Source: Burkholderiaceae bacterium (GTDB taxonomy: Bacteria > Pseudomonadota > Gammaproteobacteria > Burkholderiales > Burkholderiaceae_C). Taken from it: a stretch of 64,000 nt of DNA. Of the stretch, positions 49,322 through 56,944 are shown in pieces; within the stretch, counting starts at the first letter, position 1, and each line of letters opens with the position of its first letter. The notes beneath the pieces were generated by a model, which saw nothing but the letters and a program-made list of their open reading frames with translations, had not been told where the DNA came from and made no database searches. A program made the position numbers and the translations under genes. Location: assembly GCA_919902775.1 (NCBI GenBank), contig CAKKRJ010000004.1, forward strand, positions 124,001 to 188,000, written 5' to 3'.

Positions 49322-50602
49322 ATGCTCCGCTCCCTCTTCATCGACTTCAACAGCTACTTCGCCTCGGTCGAACAGCAGCTGAACCCGGCCCTGCGTGGGC
49401 GGCCGGTGGGGGTGGTGCCGGTCATGGCCGATTCGTCGTGCTGCATTGCGGCCAGCATTGAGGCCAAGGCGTTCGGGGTCAAGACGGGCACGGGCGTGGC
49501 CGAGGCCAAGCGTTTGTGTCCGGGCATCGCCATCGTGCTGGCCGACCATGCCAAATATGTCGAGGTGCACCAACAGGCCGTGGCGGCGGTGGACAGGATC
49601 GTGCCCGTGCGCCAAGTGCTGTCGATTGACGAGATGGAATGCGAACTGACAGGCCGCTGGCGTGCGCGCGACCGGGCCATCGCATTGGCGCAGCAGGTCA
49701 AGGCCGAAATCCAGCACAGCGTGGGCGCGTGCATGCGCACCTCCATTGGCATTGCCCCCAACACGCTCTTGGGCAAGCTGGCGTCGGACATGCACAAGCC
49801 CGATGGCCTGACGGTGATCGAGCTGCACGAGTTGCCCGAACGGCTGTTGCACCTCCAGCCCTCAGCCATCCAGGGCATTGGCCCGCGCATGCTGCAGCGC
49901 TTGTCGCGTTGCGGCATCGAGACGATGGCGCAGCTCTATGCCGCGCCGCGTGATTTGCTGCACACAGCCTGGGGCGGTCTGGCGGGGGCCGACATGTACG
50001 ACAAACTGCGCGGGCAATGGTACGGACCGCGCGCCACCGTGGCGCGGTCGCTGGGGCATTCGCATGTGCTGCCGCCCGATTTGCGCCACCCCGAAGGCGC
50101 ACGCCAGGTGCTGAACCGGCTGACGCAAAAGGCCGCCATGCGGCTGCGCAAGCAAGGCTTTTATGCCACATCCATGCAGGTGTTTGTGCACTGTTCGCAC
50201 CGCTGGCAGCGCGAGGCCGGTGGCGAGCGCCATGTGCATGTGGGCGAAACGCAAGACACCGGTTTTTTGCTGCACACGCTGGACCAGCTGTGGTTCAGTG
50301 GCCTGCACCAGTTGCAACACCCGCTGGCCGTGGGCGTGCAACTGTGCGGCTTGGTGCCCGCCAGCCAGCACACGCGCGACCTGTTTGACGAACCACAAGC
50401 CACACCCGAAGCGACGGCGGCGCAAACCCTGCAAAACCGCCCCGTGCAACGCGACCGCGCCCGCTTGATGTCGGCCATGGACGCGCTCAACCGCACCCAC
50501 GGCAAAAACGCGATTTACTTTGCCAACGCACACCACACGCTCGATGCTGCGCCCATGCGCATCGCGTTCAACCGCATTCCAGATTTAGAGACCGAGCGCT
50601 GA
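49322..50602 (+). CDS. Y-family DNA polymerase (UmuC/DinB-like)
   Basis: The predicted protein has 426 residues. The palm domain shows LFIDFNSYFASVEQQLNP (metal Asp and the steric-gate region), ASIEAKAFGVKTGT and the catalytic L-S-I-D-E-M-E motif near residue 101. A helix-hairpin-helix (AIQGIGPRMLQRLSRCGIETMAQLYA) and a little-finger domain follow. It performs error-prone lesion bypass. This subgroup is sometimes annotated as ImpB/MucB/SamB family or wrongly as a type VI secretion protein. It has a LexA-type site immediately upstream and no umuD next to it. No clear beta-clamp motif is visible at the C-terminus. Confidence 0.9.
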   Translation: MLRSLFIDFNSYFASVEQQLNPALRGRPVGVVPVMADSSCCIAASIEAKAFGVKTGTGVAEAKRLCPGIAIVLADHAKYVEVHQQAVAAVDRIVPVRQVLSIDEMECELTGRWRARDRAIALAQQVKAEIQHSVGACMRTSIGIAPNTLLGKLASDMHKPDGLTVIELHELPERLLHLQPSAIQGIGPRMLQRLSRCGIETMAQLYAAPRDLLHTAWGGLAGADMYDKLRGQWYGPRATVARSLGHSHVLPPDLRHPEGARQVLNRLTQKAAMRLRKQGFYATSMQVFVHCSHRWQREAGGERHVHVGETQDTGFLLHTLDQLWFSGLHQLQHPLAVGVQLCGLVPASQHTRDLFDEPQATPEATAAQTLQNRPVQRDRARLMSAMDALNRTHGKNAIYFANAHHTLDAAPMRIAFNRIPDLETER

Positions 50603-50701
50603 GGGCCGCGGCCTGCCGCGCACAAGCGCCTGATTTGCAGCGGGACTTGCACCCGTACCAACGTGCCAACGTATCGACCGGCCATCGGCCAGGGACCTGG
50701 T

Positions 50702-51604
50702 TTATGCGTCGCTGTCCGGCGGCAGGTCATCGCCCGGGAACGCGGCCACCGGTGCCACAGCCGGTTCGGCCACCACCGAACGCAGTGTTTCGCGCAGCAT
50801 TTTCTTTTCGGGCAGGCTCAAGGCTCGGGCCAAGCGCTGACGCATGCGCAGCAGCAATTGGCGATCGACTTCTTGTGGAATACCCCGGCTGATTTGCAAC
50901 GCATCCCGCAGGTCTTCGCGCAGGTCTTCGGGTTCATCGGCCCACCAAGCGGTGATCACCTCGTGCATCGATTTGCGCAACTCTTCCACGTCTTCGACGG
51001 CCAAGCCCATGCCGGTGGGCATTTTGCCTTGCAGCATGTCGGCCAGGGCTTGGGAATTGACCACCACGCGGCGGTCCCCCTGGGCCAGCAAACGGGCCCA
51101 ACCGGGATCGGTGCGGACCATTTGGGGCATGTTGCGTGCAGACTCGTCGGCCAGCAAATGCACGCTCAAACCGCTCAATTGGGCCTCGTCGATGGTGGCC
51201 AAAAAGCGCTCATCGTCGCTGGCCACCAGCACATGGTCGCAGGCATGGTGCTCGGCCAGTTGCTTGAGGTCATGGCCCAGGGAGCGCAGCAGTGAAGCAC
51301 CGCCGTCGGCATCGTGCGTTTGCACCAGACGCACAATTTGGTCGTCGATGATCAAGCCGTCCGAGCGGTCGCTGTACCAGTAAATGCGGCGCAAATCGAC
51401 ATCGAGCCCGGCATGCGACAGCGCTTGCGACAGCAAACTGAGCAAGCCTTGGCGGTTCACCGACTCGCCTGTGGCGCCCAAAGCGCCTTGTTGTGCCATC
51501 CAGATCAAAAACCGGCCATCGATCAGCGCCATGCAGGTGCCGGAGCGGTGCTCACCAAAACGACGCTCAGAGGGGGTGCTTTGCGAAAAATAATCACGCT
51601 TCAT
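50702..51604 (-). CDS. NYN/PIN-like domain protein
   Basis: The predicted protein has 300 residues. The N-terminal 170 residues have the NYN (PIN-like nuclease) pattern with acidic positions in MALIDGRFLIWMA, YWYSDRSDGLIIDDQIVRLV and VLVASDDERFLATIDEAQLSGL. The remainder is helical and charged (VEDVEELRKSMHEVITAWWAD, REDLRDALQISRGIPQEVDRQLLLRMRQRLARAL). An RNA-directed nuclease role is possible but the family is poorly characterised. It lies opposite the polymerase gene and is divergent from the NUDIX gene, with 96 bases between. Confidence 0.8.
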   Translation of the reverse strand: MKRDYFSQSTPSERRFGEHRSGTCMALIDGRFLIWMAQQGALGATGESVNRQGLLSLLSQALSHAGLDVDLRRIYWYSDRSDGLIIDDQIVRLVQTHDADGGASLLRSLGHDLKQLAEHHACDHVLVASDDERFLATIDEAQLSGLSVHLLADESARNMPQMVRTDPGWARLLAQGDRRVVVNSQALADMLQGKMPTGMGLAVEDVEELRKSMHEVITAWWADEPEDLREDLRDALQISRGIPQEVDRQLLLRMRQRLARALSLPEKKMLRETLRSVVAEPAVAPVAAFPGDDLPPDSDA

Positions 51605-51700
51605 GGTGTCAACCTAAATCAATAAAAATAACGCTGTTAAAAAGTGCAGCGCCGGCCATTCTAAGGCGAGCGCCCCCTCTGTCGGTTATAAATAACGCCT

Positions 51701-52426
51701 GTGTCCCGCCCTTTGACTTTTGACCCCCGCAATGTTCCGATTTGGCGCATCGACCACGACATGCCTGCCGTTCCGTCTGCGCACCTGTTGCCCGCCGCGC
51801 TGAAAGCCCGGTTTGCCCACCCGCCCATCTGGCAACCGGAAATCGAGCGGGAAACGTCCTTTTCCGAACGAGCCCCCGCCCAAGCCGCTGTTTTGGTGCC
51901 CATCGTGATGCGCGGACCTGACTTGTCGGAACCCACCATTTTGCTCACCCAGCGGGCCAACCACATGGCGACACACTCGGGACAAATCGCGTTTCCAGGC
52001 GGCAAGGTGGACCCGCAAGATGCCAACCGACACGTCACCGCCCTGCGCGAAACCTACGAAGAAGTGGGTCTGCACTCCCGGCATGTCGAGGTCATTGGCG
52101 AGTTGCCGGTCTATGTGACCGGGACCGCGTTTTGGGTCACCCCCGTCATTGCGCTGGTCTCCCCCGACTTTGAACTGGCGCCGAACCCCGATGAGGTGCA
52201 AGACGTTTTTGAAGTGCCGCTGTCTTTTTTGATGAACCCGGCCCACCACCGCCGCCACGCGTTTGAATGGCAAGGTGCCCAGCGGCAATGGTTTTCCATG
52301 CCTTACCCAGAACCCAGGTGGGCAACAGATGGCCAGAGCGCCCCTGTCGAGCGCTTCATTTGGGGGGCGACAGCCGCTATGCTTCGCAACTTCTATCGTT
52401 TTCTAGTGGTCAACCCAACGGAATGA
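51701..52426 (+). CDS. NUDIX CoA pyrophosphatase
   Basis: The predicted protein has 241 residues from the GTG at 51701 (MSRPLTFDPRNVPIW). The CoA-pyrophosphatase subfamily pattern L-L-T-Q-R-A-N-H-M-A-T-H-S-G-Q-I-A-F-P-G-G is followed by the Nudix helix LRETYEEVGL. It cleaves CoA or its derivatives to 4'-phosphopantetheine and adenosine 3',5'-bisphosphate. An ATG at 51761 would remove the conserved start region. It is followed seven bases later by the CobD-like gene. Confidence 0.9.
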   Translation: MSRPLTFDPRNVPIWRIDHDMPAVPSAHLLPAALKARFAHPPIWQPEIERETSFSERAPAQAAVLVPIVMRGPDLSEPTILLTQRANHMATHSGQIAFPGGKVDPQDANRHVTALRETYEEVGLHSRHVEVIGELPVYVTGTAFWVTPVIALVSPDFELAPNPDEVQDVFEVPLSFLMNPAHHRRHAFEWQGAQRQWFSMPYPEPRWATDGQSAPVERFIWGATAAMLRNFYRFLVVNPTE

Positions 52427-52433
52427 GGACGCC

Positions 52434-53399
52434 ATGAGTTTTTTTGCAATCCTGTTGGCCTTGGTGCTGGAGCAGGCGCGCCCACTCAATGCCGTGAATG
52501 TGATTTACACCACCGTCGAGCGCTGGGTCGCCTGGGTGGCCCGCACATTTGACGCCGGGGTGCGGCACCAGGCCTGGATCACCTGGGGCATCACGGTGAT
52601 CGGCCCCGCGCTCTTGACGATGCTGGTGCACTGGTTGCTCGAATTTGGTTTGGGCTGGTTGTTTGCCGTCATCTGGCACGTGGCCCTTTTGTACGTCACT
52701 TTGGGATTTCGGCAGTTCAGCCACCACTTCACCGCCATTCGCGAAGCCTTGGAAGAAGGCGATGAAACCAAAGCCCGGGAACTGCTGGCCGCGTGGCAAC
52801 AAGTCCAGGTCGGCCAGATACCGCGCAGTGAAATCGTTCGTCATGTGATCGAGTACTCCATGATCGCCGCCCACCGGCATGTGTTTGGTGTGTTCTTCTG
52901 GTACGCCGCCCTGTCCATCGTTGGGCTGGGGCCTGTCGGCGCGGTGGTTTATCGGCTGACGGAACTGGCACAGCGCCGCTGGCAAGAACCAACCGAAGAC
53001 GGCTCTGTGATGAGCCAGGCGCTGCAATCTGTGGCCTCGCGGGCCTGGATGGCCATGGACTGGCTGCCCTCCCGCATGACCGCACTCGGGTTTGCCATTG
53101 TGGGCAGCTTTGAAGACGCCATGGATGGCTGGCGCAACCATGCGCAAAACTTCCCGGACGACAACGATGGTGTGATTCTGGCGGCCACCGCCGGCGCCAT
53201 CAACATCCGACTGGGGGGAGCCCCTTTGCAAGCGTCCCAGGAGGACGGTGAGGCCAACGACACCGCAGGCGCCAGCAGCACACCGGGCAGGCCCCCGGAA
53301 GTGGCCCACTTTGCCCAGGTGGTGGGCCTGGTCTGGCGCACGGTGATCATGTGGCTGGTGCTGGTGGCTTTGCTCACCATGGCCAACCTGGTGGGATGA
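52434..53399 (+). CDS. CobD/CbiB family membrane protein
   Basis: The predicted 321-residue protein has several hydrophobic helices and the CobD-like opening SFFAILLALVLEQARPLNAVN, then EALEEGDETKARELLAAWQQVQVGQIPRSEIVRHVIEYSMIAAHRHVFGVFFWYAAL. The last motif resembles the adenosylcobinamide synthase signature. In Burkholderiales this protein usually stands alone next to a CoA pyrophosphatase, as here, without other cobalamin genes. Its real substrate is uncertain. Confidence 0.85.
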   Translation: MSFFAILLALVLEQARPLNAVNVIYTTVERWVAWVARTFDAGVRHQAWITWGITVIGPALLTMLVHWLLEFGLGWLFAVIWHVALLYVTLGFRQFSHHFTAIREALEEGDETKARELLAAWQQVQVGQIPRSEIVRHVIEYSMIAAHRHVFGVFFWYAALSIVGLGPVGAVVYRLTELAQRRWQEPTEDGSVMSQALQSVASRAWMAMDWLPSRMTALGFAIVGSFEDAMDGWRNHAQNFPDDNDGVILAATAGAINIRLGGAPLQASQEDGEANDTAGASSTPGRPPEVAHFAQVVGLVWRTVIMWLVLVALLTMANLVG

Positions 53400-53415
53400 A
53401 CCCACCCGCCAGGCC

Positions 53416-54396
53416 TCACCAGCGCTGCTGACTCAATTCCTCAAACAGCTGCGCGTAAATGCGGTGGCGCCGGATGCTGATGGTGCCCGCTTGCTGCGCG
53501 TTCTCGACCTGGGCCAGCACGGCGCAACCCGGTTCATGCAAGTGGGTGCAGTTATAAAATTTGCAGCCCCCCAGATGGGCGCGCAAATCGGGCATGCAGT
53601 CTGCCAGTCGGGTCGGCTCAATGTGGTGCAAGCCAAATTCCTGGAACCCGGGTGAGTCGATCAAGGCCGTTCGGCCGGTGCCCACGGCATGTGGCGCATC
53701 CAGCGCAGGCACCCAATACCAGCGCGTGCTGGTGGTGGTGTGCTTGCCCGAGTTGAGCGCCAGCGAGATCTCGCCCGTCTCCACCTGTGCCTCGGGCACC
53801 AGGCGGTTGATCAACGTGCTTTTGCCACTGCCGGAGGGCCCCAGCACGAGCGTGGTCAGGCCTTGCAAATGCGTGCACAGCGTCTGCACCCCGTCATCGG
53901 CCACCGGGCTGCGCGGATTCAGGCTGATGGGCACCACGCTGTAGCCCATGGCCCGGTAAGGCGCCAGGCGTTCCCAGGCCTGGGCAAAGGGTTGCACCAG
54001 ATCGCTTTTGTTGAGCGCAATGATGGGCATGATGCGCTCGGCTTCGGCCGCCACCAAGGCGCGCGACAACTGGCTTTCGGAATACTCTGGATCGGCCGCA
54101 ATCAGGATCAGCACGCGGTCCAGATTGGACGCGAAGGATTTGGTGCGTATTTCATCCTGCCGGTAAAACAGGTTGCGACGGTCTTGCAGTTTTTCGATGC
54201 TGCCTTCGTCACCCGCTGTTTGCCACAACACCTGGTCGCCCACCACCACCTGGTTTTTCTTGCCCCTGGGGTGGCAAATCAGGCGTCGGCCTTCGGGTGT
54301 CTCCACCAAGCAATGGCGGCCATACGTGGCCACCACCAGGCCAGGCGCGAGATCGGCCGCCTGCGGCAGCGCCGGACGTGGTTTGGGTTTGTTCAT
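53416..54396 (-). CDS. rsgA: Ribosome small subunit-dependent GTPase A
   Basis: The predicted 326-residue GTPase helps late maturation of the 30S subunit. The N-terminal OB fold (about 15-80; VVATYGRHCLVETPEGRRLICHPRGKKNQVVVGDQVLW) is followed by a circularly permuted G domain with NKSDL before the P-loop GPSGSGKSTLINRL. The C-terminal zinc site is in LGGCKFYNCTHLHEPGCAV. Its start overlaps the stop of the pterin dehydratase gene (ATGA). Confidence 0.96.
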   Translation of the reverse strand: MNKPKPRPALPQAADLAPGLVVATYGRHCLVETPEGRRLICHPRGKKNQVVVGDQVLWQTAGDEGSIEKLQDRRNLFYRQDEIRTKSFASNLDRVLILIAADPEYSESQLSRALVAAEAERIMPIIALNKSDLVQPFAQAWERLAPYRAMGYSVVPISLNPRSPVADDGVQTLCTHLQGLTTLVLGPSGSGKSTLINRLVPEAQVETGEISLALNSGKHTTTSTRWYWVPALDAPHAVGTGRTALIDSPGFQEFGLHHIEPTRLADCMPDLRAHLGGCKFYNCTHLHEPGCAVLAQVENAQQAGTISIRRHRIYAQLFEELSQQRW

Positions 54397-54707
54397 GCAG
54401 CGGGCAACAAGGTGTCGGTTTGGGTGGCTGCCTCAAAGTCGAGACGGCTCAGACCTTGTACATCGTGTGTGCGCCAACGCACCACACAGCGGCGCGCATT
54501 GAGCACAAGTTCAGGGTGGTGCTGAAGCTTTTCAGACAACCATGCCAGGCTGTTGACAAACAGCATGGTATGGCTGTTCTGTGCAAACTCAAAAGTCTTT
54601 TCAATGGCGATCTGCGCACCATCACCCGACAGACTCCAACCGGTCAATTGGCTGAGCGCCATGACCACTTCGGTGGGTTTGAGGGCGCGGAGGTCTGGCG
54701 GTGTCAT
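54393..54707 (-). CDS. 4a-hydroxytetrahydrobiopterin dehydratase (pterin-4a-carbinolamine dehydratase)
   Basis: The predicted 104-residue protein has the PCD fold with FEFAQNSHTMLFVNSLAWLSEKLQHHPELVLNARRCVVRWRTHDVQGLSRLDF, including the active-site H-H-P. It regenerates pterin cofactors after aromatic amino-acid hydroxylation; no hydroxylase is in the window. It is coupled by four-base overlaps to both the upstream protease and the downstream rsgA. Confidence 0.9.
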   Translation of the reverse strand: MTPPDLRALKPTEVVMALSQLTGWSLSGDGAQIAIEKTFEFAQNSHTMLFVNSLAWLSEKLQHHPELVLNARRCVVRWRTHDVQGLSRLDFEAATQTDTLLPAA

Positions 54708-55963
54708 GCGGTTTTCATTCTCAACAGGCGCTCGCTGGCCGGCGGGTGCGAGTAATAAAACTTCACATACATCGGGTCCGGCGTCAGGGTGGAGGCGTTG
54801 TCCTGATAAAGCTTGAGCAAGGCCGACGACAAATCTGCGCCGGGTGTTTGCGACACGGCATAGGCATCGGCTTCAAACTCTTGCTGGCGCGAACGCCAGG
54901 ACGCGATGGGTGCAAAAAACAAAGTGAAAACGGGCGCGACCAGCATGAACAAGACCAGCGCCAGCGCGTTGTTGCTGTCGGTCAAACTGGGCATGACCCC
55001 CAGGCCCGTGTAGAACCAGACTTGCTGCGCCAACCAGCCGAGCAGCGCCAAGCCAGACAGGGTCGTGGCAAAACTGACCGCCATCATCTTGACGATGTGC
55101 TTGTGCTTGAAGTGCCCCAACTCGTGGGCCAGCACCGCCTCCATTTCGGCGGGACTCAATTGCTTGAGCAAGGTGTCAAAAAAGACCACCCGCTTGCTGG
55201 CGCCAAAGCCGGTGAAAAACGCGTTGGAATGCGCCGAACGGCGGCTACCGTCCATCACAAAGAACCCTTTGGCCGTGAAGCCTGCACGCTGCATCAAGGC
55301 CTGCACGCGGGACTTGAGCGACTCATCGTCCAAGGGCGTGAACTTGTTGAACAAGGGCATGATCACGTTGGGAGCGATCGCCATCAGGAACAACTGCCAG
55401 GCCACCAACACACCCCAGGCCCAAAGCCACCACCACGTGCCGCCGGCCTGCATGAGCCACAGCACCACCCACAGCAAAGGCAGGCCCAGCGCCAAACCCA
55501 GCACCAGCCCTTTGGCCATGTCGGCCAGCCACAAAGCAGGCGTGATCTTGTTGAAACCAAAACGCTGCTCCACACCAAAGGTTTGCATCAGTGACAAGGG
55601 CAGTCCGATCACGCCCCCCACCAAGGTGAAGCCCAGCACCAAGGCGATTTGCTGCGCCATGCCCGGCCCCATCCAGGCCAGCAACAACTGATTCAGCGCA
55701 TCCAGCCCGCCCAGCAAAGTCCAGCCCAACAGCACCGCCGCATCCAGTGCGATGTCGATTTGCGACAAACGGGCCTTGGCCAGTGTGTAATCGGCCGCCT
55801 TTTGGTGATCGACCAAAGACACGGTCTCGGCATAGGCCACAGGCACTGCGCTGCGGTGGCGGGCCACATGCCGAACTTGCCGGACGTTGAGCCAGAGCTT
55901 GAGCGCCACATGCGCCAGCAAGGCGACCACCAGCGTCAAGGTCAAAGTAAAGGGTGCATCCAT
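54704..55963 (-). CDS. M48-family zinc metalloprotease (CAAX protease-like)
   Basis: The predicted protein has 419 residues from the ATG at 55963 (MDAPFTLTLTLVVALLAHV); a much longer upstream frame overlaps orn in antisense and is not used. Several membrane helices fill the N-terminal half. The zinc site HELGH is in MEAVLAHELGHFKHKHIV near residue 280, with a downstream Glu in EFEADAYAVSQTPG. It resembles Ste24/HtpX-type inner-membrane proteases. It is the first of three coupled genes (protease, pterin dehydratase, rsgA), divergent from orn. Confidence 0.93.
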   Translation of the reverse strand: MDAPFTLTLTLVVALLAHVALKLWLNVRQVRHVARHRSAVPVAYAETVSLVDHQKAADYTLAKARLSQIDIALDAAVLLGWTLLGGLDALNQLLLAWMGPGMAQQIALVLGFTLVGGVIGLPLSLMQTFGVEQRFGFNKITPALWLADMAKGLVLGLALGLPLLWVVLWLMQAGGTWWWLWAWGVLVAWQLFLMAIAPNVIMPLFNKFTPLDDESLKSRVQALMQRAGFTAKGFFVMDGSRRSAHSNAFFTGFGASKRVVFFDTLLKQLSPAEMEAVLAHELGHFKHKHIVKMMAVSFATTLSGLALLGWLAQQVWFYTGLGVMPSLTDSNNALALVLFMLVAPVFTLFFAPIASWRSRQQEFEADAYAVSQTPGADLSSALLKLYQDNASTLTPDPMYVKFYYSHPPASERLLRMKTA

Positions 55964-56101
55964 CGGCCCTATTGTAGGAGCGGCCTCCCCCATGCCCCCC
56001 GCAGACCCGCGCTTCGGCTTCGCCCCTGAAGGGCAATCTGGCACCGCATGTCGCAGCACCAGCCACCGACCGGCGCATCCCGCATCAGCGACAATCCCTG
56101 C

Positions 56102-56692
56102 ATGTCTGATGTGAACACCACCACCCCCACCCCGGAAACGGCAGAGCTGACCAAGTCCGATCAAAACCTGGTCTGGATCGACTGCGAAATGACGGGTCTT
56201 GACCCGGAAAAAGAACGCCTGCTGGAAATTGCCATCATCGTGACCGGGCCTCACCTGAGCCCGCGCATTGAAGGCCCGGTTCTGGTCATTCACCAAAGCG
56301 ATGAATTGCTGAACAAGATGGACGCCTGGAACAAGGGCACGCATGGCAAAAGCGGTTTGATTGACAAAGTCAAAGCCTCCACCCTCAGCGAAACCGATGC
56401 CGAAGCGCAAATCCTCGCTTTCCTGCAAAAGTACCTGCCCAAGGGCACATCGCCCTTGTGCGGCAACACCATCAGCCAGGACCGCCGCTTTCTGGTCAAG
56501 TTCATGCCCAAACTGGAAGCCTTCTTTCACTACCGCAACCTGGACGTCAGCACCCTCAAGGAGTTGTCACGCCGCTGGAAGCCCGAGGTGTATTCGGGCT
56601 TCAAGAAACAGCAAAAACACACGGCGCTGGCCGATGTGCATGAATCCATCGATGAATTGGCGCATTACCGCGAACATTTCATCCGCTTGTGA
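56102..56692 (+). CDS. orn: Oligoribonuclease
   Basis: The predicted protein has 196 residues from the ATG at 56102 ([16 protein letters not shown]). It degrades 2-5-nucleotide RNAs and linear dinucleotides. The DEDDh exonuclease motifs are [38 protein letters not shown] and the final [19 protein letters not shown]. About 15 residues of N-terminal leader are extra compared with the shortest family members. It is read away from the M48 protease gene. Confidence 0.96.
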   Translation: MSDVNTTTPTPETAELTKSDQNLVWIDCEMTGLDPEKERLLEIAIIVTGPHLSPRIEGPVLVIHQSDELLNKMDAWNKGTHGKSGLIDKVKASTLSETDAEAQILAFLQKYLPKGTSPLCGNTISQDRRFLVKFMPKLEAFFHYRNLDVSTLKELSRRWKPEVYSGFKKQQKHTALADVHESIDELAHYREHFIRL

Positions 56693-56734
56693 ATTTTTTC
56701 AGGGAAAACCCTAGCGTTTTTTTGGAAGGCGTGC

Positions 56735-56944
56735 CATAATCGTAGGCTCGTTGCACAGGAGTGCAATGTTTCCTACATCTCCCTTCACGCCTTGACCCAA
56801 CGATAGGGTCACTCACAGCGGCCAGGCTCCACGCCCAGCGCCTCTCGCGAGCACCGTTTGATGGTTGATGTTTTTTCAACCTTGCGGTGCCTGCGGCCTA
56901 AGCAATACCTTGCGGCCGTTGTTCCGTGCGAGTTTTATACACAC
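56735..56944 (+). promoter_or_regulatory. Extended -10 promoter and structured leader of the DEAD-box helicase gene
   Basis: TGCCATAAT (56732-56740) is a good extended -10, placing the start near 56747 and leaving a leader of almost 200 bases. Three simple hairpins are visible: TTGCAC-AGGA-GTGCAA (56751-56766), TGACCC-N7-GGGTCA (56793-56811) and GGTTGA-N7-TCAACC (56863-56881). Long structured leaders are typical of cold-inducible RNA helicase mRNAs. The role here is inference. Confidence 0.55.

Noticed and set aside
50603..50701. Possible small RNA or tRNA remnant between the polymerase and NYN genes
   Set aside because: No T-loop or cloverleaf pairing could be built by eye and no promoter or terminator was evident.
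55971..56101. Possible sixth REP-like copy between the M48 protease and orn
   Set aside because: Only a short GTAGGAG-like piece with a GGCCTCC match is present; the core palindrome is missing.
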